Shown: piece after piece, positions 1 to 11,277 of the stretch
Position numbering within the stretch: the stretch's first letter is position 1
Layout of the letters: each line of letters begins with the position of its first letter
Assembly (NCBI GenBank): GCA_026874595.1
Contig: CM049314.1
Coordinates: forward strand, 55,477,812 to 55,541,811
Source: Sipunculus nudus
Taxonomy: Eukaryota; Annelida; Sipuncula; Golfingiida; Sipunculidae
DNA: 64,000 nucleotides
Reading direction: 5' to 3'
Notes under the pieces: generated by a model
Told to the model about the DNA's origin: nothing
What the model saw: only the letters and a program-made list of their open reading frames with translations
The model's database searches: none
Translations under genes and position numbers: made by a program

Positions 1-166
1 ATAAAGTCACAAATCTGTACATAGCAGTGCATATCTCTGTGTACACTATTCCTCTCAACTGTGTACGTACCCAAATGTAAAATTACTCCCAACAAGTTTG
101 TGCATTTCCCTCATTTTGTTTTGATGAATTGCTACGCTCTCGTGATACCTGTCATGGTCATCTCCC
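1..166 (-). other. Rearranged scraps of array units (deletion junctions)
   Basis: Bases 1-94 match the middle of the SGNH-like segment (compare 1953-2040). Bases 95-166 match the integrase C-terminal region (compare 5083-5150). At 167 the sequence becomes gag. In an intact unit these pieces are separated by roughly 2.7 kb and 3.1 kb, so two deletions have brought them together. I infer that 1-94 is the tail of a further unit lying to the left of the window and that 95 onward is unit 1. Confidence 0.75.
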
Positions 167-1008
167 TGCTGTTGCTCTATGATGGTGGTCTGCTGCTGTT
201 GTCCCTCAAGCAGCTGTATCATTTTCATCTAGCTGCCCACCAATGCATTACGTTTGAATTGGCCTCCTTCCTAGTACCTCCCCTGGGGGGCATCGGCATC
301 AGCGTCTTCACCAGAGTCCACATTGCAGTGGGCTTCACCCTGATGTCTCTGAATGTCTATTTAGAAAATTCATAGATTTGTTTCTTCAGCGGCCAATGAA
401 GATAAGCGTCCTTGATCTTCTCAGCAAAATTAACCCGAAGGACACGATATTTTCCCACAACCCAGTTTTTGTCTTTATCTAGGGCCCCTTTGCAACATCT
501 CCATCTGGGGGGAGGGGGAAGTCTAGGATGTCTTCTTCTGGACGCTGTCTACTCAGATGGAATAAATCAACCAACTGGGTGGCTGAGCGTTTCTTACGAA
601 AAGCTGCTTCAAGGTCAAAAATATCCTGAGGATCAGCGCGTTCATTTTCAGGCGCATAATGCACTTCATTCTTAGCTGAACCATCCAAGTGTAAAAGAGA
701 AAGTCCGCAGTCTTCTGTTCATTTAGGGCCTGGGCTTGAGGTCCTGCTCTAGCATCTCTTTTCCCATCTTCTAACTTGGTCTTATCCCCAGTATATTTCG
801 CAAGGCAGTAAAGAACACGCATATGAGGTGGCTCTACCTGACCATCAGCCGCCCCATATTCCTCTTGAGCTGCCTCTAATGCAGCTTGCCGTCGTCGCAA
901 CTCTGCTACTTCATTCTCTAATTCGTCCACATGATGTGGAAATACAATTCTAAGGTTATAACAATGAATCTTTGTTTTGAGCCTGTTCCTGAACCGGTGT
1001 AGCAAAAC
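167..1008 (-). pseudogene. Gag of array element, unit 1 (frameshifted)
   Basis: This is a capsid-type polyprotein segment of the Ty3/Gypsy sort, read on the minus strand. The N-terminal part has a heptad-like acidic and basic stretch (around DELENEVAELRRR), a probable coiled coil. It is followed by a Gly/Ala-rich stretch and the word VLYCLAKYTGDKTKLED. The capsid core is in another frame: DPQDIFDL, then KRSATQLVDLFHLSRQRPEE, which resembles the Gag pattern of an aromatic-basic stretch followed by QRPGE. A frameshift near 690 separates the two frames. The open frame starts at about 1008 without an ATG, directly after a splice-acceptor-like TTTCCTGTAG. Protease and polymerase are missing from this unit. 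Confidence 0.7.
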
Positions 1009-1655
1009 CTACAGGAAAGCTACACAAAATGCTGTACCCAAAGTGATCTAATGGTAGAGGATTTATCAGAAAACGAGGGTAAATCTGTCACCCTTCTTAG
1101 GTCACCCACTGTACACACTATAATCTGTGAGGGCCAACATCTGATTAAAAGTATTCATCATTTGGTCATCAAGGCTCCTTTAAACCATTTTTGATCAACT
1201 AACAATATGAAATCTTTACCTCACAGGTCCAACCTCAGAGGGCTCTTTTCTTATTGCAATTTACTTCTTTTGAAAGGCAATTCGCAGAACTACATTTACA
1301 ACAAGAAAAATTCACAAAATTGTACCTAATGTAATTACCAGAAACGAAGAGATTTGCCTGAGATGTCTGCTGTGCTGTAGTTCACGAAATGTATCCCGAC
1401 TATGTCTGTACAAATGGCTTCCTAACAAAAGAGTCTTACATCCAGAATCTCGTACACTGATCAAATTCTATTCGCATCACAACAAACTTGCATGCAGTTA
1501 AGTATAACTGAACATAAGATGTCCTTAAATATAGCAAAGGTTTCGAATTATTACTTAAAAATCATAACGTATAAAAATCACCAAAGGTTGTATGCAAACT
1601 ATTATGAAAAAGCATTAGGTTTCTCTGTTAAACATTAATCATACAAATTACACCC
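1009..1655 (-). other. Spacer between SGNH-like segment and gag, unit 1
   Basis: This ~650 bp AT-rich stretch is conserved in all units. On the minus strand a donor-like GAG|GTAAAG lies at about 1219 and an acceptor-like TTTCCTGTAG at about 1010, which would define a 211 bp intron. Just upstream in the sense direction (about 1240-1465) is a stretch that stays open for ~76 codons in units 2 and 4 (15899-16129 and 36304-36534). That stretch has a Cys-rich end (CKCSSANC) and no recognisable family. Unit 2 has lost most of the intron-like part. I assign no function. Confidence 0.4.
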
Positions 1656-1659
1656 GACC

Positions 1660-2265
1660 TGACAGCCCGCCAATTAAAGATCGGTTCCTCCCCTCATAGT
1701 AATCCTTCAATATATTCGCTCGTTTTAAATGCAGCCCTTTGTTTTCAACAAACAGATGAAGTTGCACCTCTTTGGTCCGTTTGTCAGTTAATGCCCTGTA
1801 AGATTTCCAGAATTAACGATCCCAAGCCTTAGCCAGCGGTGTGGACGTTGCATTCACTTGTGTTACTTTGTTATTCAGATCATTCACAACCAAGTCCTTT
1901 GGCCTTGGTAGGATGGTGGAAATCACATTAACAGCTTGGGAATTCTTTCCATTCAAGTCTGTACATAGCAGTGCATTTCTCTGTGTACACTATTCCTCTC
2001 AACATTGTACGTACCCACATGTAAAATTACTCCCAACACTAATATGACCGTGCGCAACTTTATCATGAATAATTTGAATTCTAGCACCTGGGAATGCCAC
2101 AGCATCCAAAGTTCTAGTTCTGTTAAAATTTCTGGCAATACGGTCACAAATCAACATCCCTTTGTGCTTTACTAAAACTGGCAACCAGTATTCCCTTTGT
2201 CCACAGTGACAATGGTAACGTCTAACAGCAATTTGTGTATTATCATATACAGGATTCAAACCTCT
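1660..2265 (-). pseudogene. SGNH/GDSL hydrolase-like segment, unit 1
   Basis: On the minus strand the frame reads a leader with REYWLPVLVKHKG, then LICDRIA in the place of the block I GDSI motif. It continues with VAFPGARIQIIHDKVAHGH, and in a second frame VILHVGTYNVE, which matches the block III GxN region of SGNH-fold esterases. The C-terminal part (LFVENKG...YFEG, where LHLN would be block V) lies at about 1660-1780. At least one frameshift near 2040 and stop codons break it. SGNH domains are known in ORF1 of some CR1-type LINEs. Here the segment is a constant part of an LTR-element unit, about 550 bp upstream of gag. Confidence 0.55.
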
Positions 2266-4330
2266 TGATTTTTGCTTTATACATTACATTTAGTAAAATA
2301 CTGCAACATTACTGGTGGATATGAAAAAATAACTTTCAGGCAGTTTACATAGAAATAACGAACTATCCTGTACACTCACGAAAGATCAATAATATATATA
2401 TATTATAATGAGCCCACAAGTTCCACAGGGACTCATGAAAAACATTAAAATGATGATAAAAATGCAATGTGTTTCACTTCCTGGGAAATCTAAGTCTGTA
2501 TCCCGGTCAGGGTTCAACTTAAAGTTCAAACTTGTAGTGTCACAACAAAATCCAGAAATCTGTCGTCCTTCCGCCAATTTCCCAAGAAACTGGGGGAGAA
2601 CTCAGGTTCGATAATGACGATCAGCCATCGAGGATGTTTGAGAGTTTTATTCCCCGAATAGAAAACCCTTAAACATACAAAATATATTTCTTTAATAAAC
2701 TGTACCATAGCATTGCTGCTCAAGATGAATATCCTTGTTTAGGTGATAAAGTTCTTAGTTACTGATTGATTTGTTTTACGGTATAGATTATAGATAAAAC
2801 TAAGGCTGACATGTGGACCCTAATATTAGAAAGTTAAAGTTTGATATCACAGTTTAGTGCACTGTTTCATATTAGGTAACATTTAAGAACTCCAGTTCAA
2901 TATAGTATCCATCTGATAGTTAACTGAAATCATAATCTTACATTCTGGACATACAGGTCTTACATGACTTTGAGGAAATTTACAATGACCACACTATATA
3001 TGTTGGTAGAAATGTAACAGTGTACTGTTTGATGTTTCAAACACACATTTTAGTAATGGGTTCTAAATGCTGGGCTCCTCCATGGGTAACACACATCCAG
3101 GATAAGCAAAACGTCGTTCATATATCGAAGTGACCTACAAACAGTACAAGGGAAATTCTCTGTAACTATGCACCTCATAGAGTAGGAAGTGATCAGATCC
3201 TTACGGTTAAATATTAGGAATTACAATGGAAATTACACTGATAAATTAGGCTATGACTTGTAATTAGCATTACAGCATTAACCCACAACCTCAGTGACTC
3301 GTGTTAAAATAGCTAGCACACTGATAGTCTTCTATCACAGAAATAACAAACAATAATTAAAAATGCTGTTGTATATAACTGTGTGTATGTAGGTGTTGGA
3401 AAAGGTTGACCCTATATATATTTTATCAAACAAATATTATTCTGAGCAAAACCTCCTTCAGTGAACAAACATCAGTCTGAACAAATTCCTTCAATGAACA
3501 AACATTAGTCTGAACATGACCTCCTTCAATGAAAAAAAAACATTCTGTGCATAACCTCCTTCAACGAACAAACAGAGTGAATAGAACCTCCTCCCTGCTT
3601 CTTTGTATCACAGGGACCATTTTCATCGGTAGTTCATAGTACAACAGTAGTGACATGAAGGACGGACACAATCAGGGACAAATACGGAATGGAAACTAAG
3701 ATATAGAGTTGGTATCAACCAGCGTTCGCCTTCCCCTTTTGCGCCATCTAGTTTGTGTGTCGTGATTTCCGTTCCGAGCACATCATAAACAAGTCTCCAG
3801 ATTCACCCGATTGACACCAAGTCACAGAAAAAATAACTTCGTAGAGCTAAAGCTTTAGCAGGACTAGGATTATGAAAATCTTTATCAAGGGAACATTATT
3901 TCAGCTCTACGACAGACTGGGAAATAATTTCAGCTGAGTGATATACTGGCAACCACTGACGCCACATGCCCGTGTCAAGAAACAGTACCTGAATGAACAC
4001 ATCGCAGTTAAAATTGCATTTTTCTTCACATCCAAATGGTCTGAAAAGCATAGGAATAAGAACCTTCTTAGCGCTTACGAAACGTCAACGGGACATTCTA
4101 CTTAACACGAAATTCTCCAGGACTAAAACGCTTTTTAATGTATCCAGACACTAAGAACTGGCAGACCAAAGTGGGTGCATAGCACACGGCATGCACTGCA
4201 ACCCTATGGTAGAGACTGAACCCCTCTTACAGGCATATCACATCTTGCTAACTGGTTCTACAATCACCCTGCAGCGACAGTTTTTCAACAAATCTAAAAA
4301 GAGACGAAATGTAATTCACACGGCAAACTG
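2266..4330 (-). repeat. LTR/UTR block of array element, unit 1
   Basis: This 2.1 kb non-coding, AT-rich block separates the SGNH-like segment of unit 1 from the integrase end of unit 2. It recurs at 17000-19195, 29306-31440 and, shortened, at 37001-38172. It should hold the LTR, but every internal unit has only one copy, so LTR ends cannot be read off. Notable parts are four degenerate ~35 bp tandem repeats (3445-3600, core CCTCCTTCAATGAACAAAC). There is also a TATATATAGG stretch on the minus strand (about 3410-3427), a possible TATA box, and AAAAGGGGAAGGCG on the minus strand at about 3733-3746, a possible polypurine tract. Confidence 0.6.
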
Positions 4331-6186
4331 ATAAACAAATTGCAGATTATGCAGGTGAATCCTTACTTAAGTTATCTAGTATCTTCCAAAAGACACGGCC
4401 TCAACTACATTTATGATAAAGGATAAGCAAAACAATAATGTGCGCCAGCCTCGTATCACTACAATGTTAATATCAGGTCCTCCTTCTGGGTGAGTTTAAT
4501 CATAGTTTGTCCAACATTGATAATACATTGGTACATCATTCTTTGCACTTCGTTATAGATTTTGGCCAATGTCCAATAGTTGAATGCTTACCAGCATTTA
4601 CACGTTACGGGCGTTTGGGGTCCGGGGGATCCAGTTCCTCCTGGGTTTCCGGTTGACCATGAAGCTCTCTCATTACTCCTTGGGTTCGCCCTTGTGCATC
4701 AGACTGAGGAGGAATCTCGTTGTCTTAACTATCCGTGTCTGTATCATATGACTGTCTCTCTGTGCCGTGCAGGTGCCTCCTTTCCTGAGGTTCAGTTTGC
4801 GATTTAGATGGGCCTGGATAAAGTCTCAGTTAAGCACGATTTCCCCACTCTCTCTGATGTCCGTTAATACGTTTGACTTGGTACACGTCTCTTTCGGGAA
4901 GTCGACTAACAACCTTCCAAACATCCGGTCGGTAAACATCTTGAATCTTCTGCCTCCCACTGTGGGTTCTGCCTCTCAATAAAACTTTTTGACCTATCGA
5001 AAGTGGAGCCTCTTTGGCTGTCTGGTCATTAAGTTCCTTTATCCGATATGCTGAAATCTGCAACTTCTTTTGTACTAGGTTGTGCATTTCCCTCATTTTG
5101 TTTTGATGATTTGCTACGCACTCGTGATACCTGTCATGGTCATCTCCCTTTGCCCTTGGGAACAGAGAATCTATAGGACGTCTTGGTTATCTTCCAATGA
5201 ATATGAAGAATGGCGAATGGCCCGTGGAAGTGATAGGTGTGGTATTGTACGCGTAAACCACTTCCCGACGATACTCAGCCAATCTACAAATTTTTCACTT
5301 GTTCTAGAACACGAAGTATGTCATGGAGAGACCTATTAAGTCGCTTGGCTTGTCCATTACCAGCAGGGGCCATGGAATGGTATGACAGCGTTTTCCTCAT
5401 TCAGACGACAGATTCATTCATAATTTATGCCTTGAAATCGCTCCCTTGGCCTTAATGTATTCGCTGTTGGGCCCTAAATCGAAGCAACTACCCTTTCCAG
5501 AGGAAGGGAGCCACTGTGTTTGCTTTTTGATCTCTTGTGGCGAAAGCGGCTGTCCACTTAGTGCACGTTAATGACCATTAAACGTTTTCCTTACCATCTG
5601 TGGAAGGTTCCATAACCGTGAAATCTACAGCTACCACTTCTAGGGGATGTGTGGCAGATATACTGCCCAATGCAGTACCCACATTCTGTTTATTTGAGAG
5701 CTCACAACAGTTGCATCTGTTGACATTAGTTTTGAAGTCTTCGTGTACGCGTGGCCAGTAAGACTTCTGGCGGACCACACTTTCTGTACGCTCTGGACCT
5801 TGGTGCCTATTTGCCTCAGGGCACCCACAGACAATAGTGTCTCATAATTCTTGAGGCAACACTACGTGCATTACCTTGCCTTGTTTTTCCGTTTCGTTTC
5901 GTCTCTCTCTGCATCTCGGCTTCTGCTGTCGAAAAATAGTTTGGTACAAAGGGTATATGTAGGGGTCGCATATTTGTAGCTTCCCTATGCTTTTATTTGT
6001 GAGATTCCGGTTGTACCGTGGCCTTCTGCCCAAAGCATAAACGCGTCATCGGTATATTCTCACTTTGAATGTCACACAAAACAGCTTCCTGCAGATGCAG
6101 TGGTATCTCTACAGTATTGGCTGCTGCGGTCAGAATTGCCGAGGTGGTGAGATTGTTCAATTCCGCGTCATGGTCCATCTGTCCCG
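4331..6186 (-). pseudogene. Integrase of array element, unit 2 (5' part)
   Basis: This is a minus-strand Ty3/Gypsy integrase remnant in the order zinc-binding region, catalytic core, C-terminal domain. The zinc region holds YWPRVHEDFKTNVNRCNCC (about 5690-5770). The first catalytic Asp is in VVAVDFTVMEPSTDGKENV (about 5580-5640). The expected HSDQG second-Asp motif reads H-stop-GQG, and the NGQAE motif reads NGQAK, so two of the three DDE residues are lost. The C-terminal domain at 4830-5096 is open for 88 codons and includes IGQKVLLRGRTHSGRQKIQD and a GPY-like continuation. Beyond it (4340-4830) a proline-rich tail is broken by stops. The RNase H junction is separated by the later insertion at 6192. 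Confidence 0.8.
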
Positions 6187-6191
6187 TTGCC

Positions 6192-6844
6192 TGTCACAGA
6201 ATATTATATGTTTGCTAAATATATATTCCATGCCATAATTTATCTCTCTTAACTTATAGCCTTTCTACTGTTACTTTAAGATATATGCAGATGTTTCACC
6301 CCTATGTAGATCTTCCCCTGAAGAGTAAACCCCTCCTGCAAGACTGAGTCTCCCTTTATTGCCCTGGGTGAAAGTCTCTTTCACGCCCTGGTCAAAACAG
6401 CCTATTATGAGACCCCCTGCTTATCTGTAAGCTGACCACCGAACCGTGGGATATTGTCCCCATGTTTGTCGAAACTAAGGTTGATTGAGCTGTTATTAAA
6501 GCACCATGTTTACCTGTGTTTCTAAGTGAATGAATTATTTTTGGTCAACTTTTATGAACATTCTGAACATTTTTAAGTTCTCTTCAAGCTTATGCATCAG
6601 TGTTTAACACAGAGAAAAGCTGTGTACTACAGAGAATTATTTTGATGCTACCAAAACCTGTCGACTTGGTCTGTCCATCTAGCGATGGCTCAACTACCAG
6701 TGCTATACCAGTGAGGACTAGGGACACTTGAGTCAGTATCCGGAGTTCTTGTTGAACTCTACCATATCATGGTGAGCCCTCTTTTATAAGCAATATTTTT
6801 CATAGGAAAATCCCACAGAGCCATCTATTAATGTTGCCCTATTA
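6192..6844 (-). repeat. LTR of the Gmr1-like element, gene-3' side (truncated)
   Basis: This aligns with 11572-12473 from TGTCACAGAATATTATATG to the shared word CCCTATTA. After that the left copy passes straight into the RNase H end, while the right copy continues for ~450 bp. On the minus strand it carries TATAAAAGAGGG (about 6776-6790), a good TATA box, and AATAAAGGGAG (about 6355), a possible polyadenylation signal. It appears to lack the part that should border the RNase H gene, probably through a deletion. Confidence 0.75.
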
Positions 6845-6857
6845 ACACGTTACTAAA

Positions 6858-8190
6858 TTATAACCATACGGTTACCATACTCAGCAGATCTGGCCCATGG
6901 TTCAATCTCCCGGGTACTGCCTCAACAGTGCATTGGTATTCCTGCAATATCATCACCCGTCTCATAATGCGTTTGTTGAGTGTCTTGCTTTGGTTAATGT
7001 ACAACAGGGGCTTATGATCAGTTTGTATAACAAAATGTCTGCCAAAGAGGTACACGTCGAAGTTACCCATAGCCCAAACTATTCCTAAGGCCTCGCGTTC
7101 GATGACAGAATAATTCCTCTCCCTATTTACGACTTGCGTTTGCCACTTGAAATAAATGGCCCTCCGATTCCTGCATAAGGATACACCCTATACCTTTATC
7201 TGAGGCATCCGTTTATCAACACAAATTGTTTGGAAAAATCAGGTAGTTTGAGAATAGGGGTTTTTGCTAACATTGACTTTAAGGTCTGGAAATACAATTC
7301 CTGATGTTCACCACATTGAACTTTGTTGCTCTGACCTTTACAAGGTATGTCAGTCAGCGGTACTGCCAGGTCTTACCTCCTTTTTCGTAGTAGACCGTTC
7401 TTTACTATGTATTTTGTCAAGCAGTTGGGGATCGGTTGCCAACTGGCCTTTTCCTACCATGTGGCCAAAAAACCTAAATAAGCAAACCCTAAGAAGCATT
7501 TTACTAGCTTAGCAGCCAGATTAGTTTCCTGGAGAATACACAGAACTTTGTTCAGAAGAACTAAATGTTCAGACCATGTTGCAGAGTGACATAACACATC
7601 ATTGATGAAGCAACACACACCTGACACATGTGAAAACAGTTTTCGCATCATCCGAATAAAAGTTGCACCTGCCACCACCAGACCAAAAGGCATGAATTTA
7701 AATTAGTACTGGCCTTCTGGTGTAAAATAAAGCCATTAGTTTTCTCGAATTTTCCGACATTGGAACTCGCAAATAACCTTTTGTAAGGTCCAGTTTGGAA
7801 AAATAGTTACTTTTCTGTAATTCAGCGAATAAATCGTCGGGATTTGGCATAGGTTAAGGATAAAAAACAATGTGCCGATTCAACTTGCGAACGTCCACGC
7901 AGAAGCGCACTGATCAATCCTTTTTGCGGACCATGACAACAGGCGAAGCAAAAGGTGAATTTGATCTCTCTATGACTCCTGGAGATAACATGTCTCTTAC
8001 ATCTTCCCTCATTGTAATTCGTAATGCATGAGGTACTTAATAAGGCTTCGACCTGACTGGCTGGGCTGTAGTAAGGTGGATATCACACTCAATGACATGA
8101 GATTGTTTTGGAATGTCCGTAAACACACCATCAAATTTATCTAGTAAAGCTCCAAGTTGTGTGGTTTGTTGGACGGAAAGAGTGTCACTT
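6858..8190 (-). pseudogene. Reverse transcriptase and RNase H, Gmr1-like element
   Basis: RT begins inside the frame that also carries the integrase C-terminus (ORF 8037-8762). The start words are LLDKFDGVFTDIPKQ and HLTTAQPVRSKPY (the usual VRxxPY). Downstream in broken frames are FCVDVRKLN and KLDLTKGY, which holds the first catalytic Asp. PFGLVVAGATFIRMM follows at about 7640-7693. The YxDD box reads FINDV, so one catalytic Asp has become Asn. RNase H follows with a YSVIEREALGIVWA-like stretch and VIQTDHKPLLYI (about 6990-7020), which keeps a catalytic Asp. It ends with a stop at 6858, about 14 bp from the LTR. Several frameshifts interrupt the region. Confidence 0.85.
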
Positions 8191-8239
8191 AACTGGACAT
8201 CAGCAGGCCCTTGTTTACGGGTTACACTAGGAAGAGGAA

Positions 8240-9499
8240 CAATTCTTTTCCCATCATTTATACCAACCTTGTCTTGATCAGGAATAGTTTCACCGACCTC
8301 ACATGCTGCATCTGGCATGTCAAACAAACAGCCTACTGTTTGCATATCGAAGAGACATCCCAAAGAAGATTTCAGACTGACTAAATACTTCTTCAAGAGG
8401 TTGATATGGAATAATTTGGACTTACCGTTCATGTTGATTTTATAGTCACAATCATTGAAGTGTTGCATGACTTCAAAAGGTCCTTTCCATTGTAACAACA
8501 GTTTGTTTCGGGCTGTGGGCAGCAGTACTAAAACTTTTTCCCCTACCTGTAGCTGTCGAGGATTGGCACTCTTGTTATAGTAATGTCTGTACCTCTCGGA
8601 CGTATGGATCTGAGCCTGTTGAGCCCACTTACAGGTGTCACTAAGCTTCTGTTTCAAATCAAGGACATATTGATACGTGCTCTTGACATCAGAGGAGGTA
8701 CCCTCTTTTGTCAACAGTTCCTTCAAAACCACCAGTGGACCTCTGACATGTCTACCATACAAAAGGTCAAAGGGGGAAAACCCTCCAAATGACTCATGTG
8801 GTGATTCACGATAAGCGAATAACAGAGGAGCAACATACTGGTCCCAATCTCAGGGTTTATCGGCACACATTCTTTTCAACATCTTTTTCAAAGTATCATT
8901 GAACTTCTCAACCCGACAATTACATTTAGGGTTGTATGGAGTGGTGGTGAGCTGTTTGATTCCTAACAACCTACTTACCTCCCTCATCATTACGAGGTGA
9001 ATTGGCTGCCCATATCGGTGAGGACTTCGGATGGTATACCAAACCTGCTATATATATCAATGAGAGCCTCAGCGACCGTTTCAGTTTCGATGTTTCGTAA
9101 TGACCTTGCTTCAGGCTAGCGGGTCGTGTAATCCATAACCGTAAGAATAAAGCGGTTACCCCTTTCTGAAGCAGGATAAATTGGCCCCACAAGATCTATA
9201 GCTATTCGCTGAAAGGGCTGATCAATTAAGGGCATTCGACCTAGTGGTACTTTCGTCACCTTACCCTTTTTGATGGTTCTCTGGCATATGTCACAGGATC
9301 TACAAAACTTTACCACATCTTCATACAAACCTGGCCGATAAAAATGTGCAGAAACTCTCTCAAGAGTTCGGCTTATGCCTTGATGGCCAGACATTATTCC
9401 TTCATGGGCCAAATTTAAGACATCTGACCTGAAACATGTTGGTACAACGAACTGGATATGAACGTTTTCCTCAATATGTCGATCTGGCTTTCGACGCAC
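8240..9499 (-). pseudogene. Integrase of Gmr1-like element, located upstream of RT
   Basis: The N-terminal zinc motif is clear: HEGIMSGH and CRSCDICQ (ORF 9116-9499). The first catalytic Asp lies in AIDLVGPIYP. After a frameshift come TDMGSQFT (second Asp, about 9000-9020) and CRVEKFNDTLKK (Glu, about 8890-8925), so all three DDE residues persist although frames change. The C-terminal part (8400-8762) has YGRHVRGP, a basic linker, then LLLQWKGPFEVMQHF, the GPY/F module, and HINLLKKY. The frame then runs on without a break into the start of RT, which fixes the unusual order integrase before RT. Confidence 0.9.
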
Positions 9500-9699
9500 T
9501 AAAGCTCAGTTCTTTGTGGCAAACTGATACTTACCAGTCTGCGGCTGAGTAACTCTGTCCCACAGGTGGGATTATGTCTTATCATCAACTTGTGCTGTGA
9601 GAAACTCTGCACGACTCACCTCTGAGATAGGACTAGGTACTGAAAGGGGTTTAAGAGTCTTACCTATCTCTCGAGCCATTGCCCTGATTTGTACAGAGT

Positions 9700-9995
9700 C
9701 AACAGTATCTGTAATAGGTGAAACTCAAGAAGGATCAGACCACTGTGGTTCCCTTGCACCCTTGATGTTCCCGATTATAAGGTCATAGATAGGGTTATCC
9801 ATACATAAAGCCTCCACCACGCCCACAAAGAATGGCGTATTAACCATAACTTTAGCGACAGGGAATTGCTTAACTGTCCCATCTATTAGTATACAAGTCT
9901 GAGTTTTCCCTGCCCTCTGTCTTTCATATACTAGTGCTGATGATACCACTGCACTGCTGCATCCGGTATACCGTTACACTGAGACTTCCTGATCT
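9700..9995 (-). pseudogene. Aspartic protease of Gmr1-like element (active site lost)
   Basis: The retropepsin-like segment reads TGCSSAVVSS just after the position of the catalytic Asp. It continues with GKTQTCILIDGTVKQFPVAK and closes with IYDLIIGNIKG, the hydrophobic-Gly flap-end pattern (usually DLIIGN). The expected D-T-G-C active site reads Y-T-G-C, and a stop codon lies two codons before it. It sits directly between Gag and integrase. The catalytic Asp-to-Tyr change needs only one base. Confidence 0.75.
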
Positions 9996-11250
9996 GACAC
10001 AACACCCTTACAAGTCGGCTTTCCCGGGGGATGTGATTCTGGTTTGCCAACTGAAGCCTGGTAAGATACATTTAATACTTCTGGCTTTGACTGACTGGAC
10101 GGGGTTTGTAAACGTGCTTTGGTTTCAGAAGGAGCATCAGACTTGCTTGTAGTCTCAAGGGCTTTAACTGCCTTTTCTACTGCTTTGTCAATAAACTCAT
10201 TCTTATCTAATGACTGGAATCCCTGTACATATGACTCACCTCTACCCATAACTTTCTTTGGTAATGGACACTGAAAAGGTTTGTGTCCTTTACCATAAGA
10301 GTTGTAACATCTTACTCCAGATGTACTACCTGAAGCACCTTTAGGACTACTCAGTGTTTGCTTGCCTGGACCTGAAGGTTTGTGAGAAGTGCTTTGTGAA
10401 GTAAAACTGTACCTACCGTGTGCTCCCACAAAGCGTTCAGCAATCTCTGCCAGAGCATCAATACTGATAAACTGCCTCTGCCTCAGGAAAATTGACAGTT
10501 CTTTCGAGCATGAAGTCAGAAACTGCTCTCGTAATAAAAGATCAATCAAGCTCTCATACGTTTGATCAATACCAACCATTTTGATCCAATTGTGCAAGTA
10601 ACTACTTATCCGTGCAACAAACTGACTTGGGGATTCTTGTTATCCTGGGCGGGACGTAGGGAACTTAATTCTGTGGCCTTCATCGGTCATTTGAAATTCT
10701 CTGAGCAGTGCTAACTTAAGTTTGTCATAGTCTACGGCCTCGGCAGAAGAAAGACGGGAATAATCATTGAGTGCCTTACCATTGAATAGCGCACTGAGAT
10801 GTACAGCCCAGTCTGTTCTATCCCATTGGACTCGCACAAATCGCTCCAAAAAGCGTCTACTTGATCTGAGTGTTCATCAAAAGAGGGTATTTTCAGAGAA
10901 GGAATACTATGCTTAACAAAGGCTGCCCCCTGAGTACCAGGCGATTTCTCAGCTAACTGAGTCTTAAATTTCAAGACTTCTATTTCATGAACGCGCTCTA
11001 GCTTTTCGCATTCAAGGTCACGTTGAAGAGCTCTTTCTTCACGGGCTCTATCCCCCTCCCGTTTTTCCTCTATACGATGAACTTCTTTTTCTTCAAAACT
11101 TTGGAGATCAGCCCCCTTGAAACCTAGCTTCTCCTCTAAAGTTATAAACTCCTTATGTTCTTCATTGTCGGCTTCCCAATGTCTGCCTAAGCAGCACCAA
11201 TATGCAACCAACAACAAGATGATACAACCCCTCAGACCAACCATCTGAAG
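9974..11250 (-). pseudogene. Gag with SCAN-like capsid and zinc knuckle, Gmr1-like element
   Basis: The N-terminal half (10860-11250) is a charged coiled coil rich in Glu, Arg and Lys, ending in SLKIPSFDEHSDQVDAFW. After a frameshift comes the capsid core. FVRVQWDRTDWAVHLSALF and GKALNDYSRLS lie at 10640-10849, with YDKLKLALLREFQMTDEGHR next. After another shift, LLLREQFLTSCSKELSIFLR occurs at about 10500-10560. These words match the SCAN/capsid pattern WA..LS.LL.GKA, YD.LK.ALL and EQFL....EL. A CCHC zinc knuckle follows as CYNSYGKGHKPFQC, with the second Cys changed to Ser. Packaging and capsid assembly would be its role in an intact element. Confidence 0.8.
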
Positions 11251-11277
11251 TGTAGAATCGACCACTAATGAATTCAC

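Noticed and set aside
3700-3760. Exact LTR boundary of the array element at the AAAAGGGGAAGG purine stretch
   Set aside because: Plausible as a polypurine tract, but each internal unit has a single UTR block and no outer flank is present, so the boundary cannot be proven.
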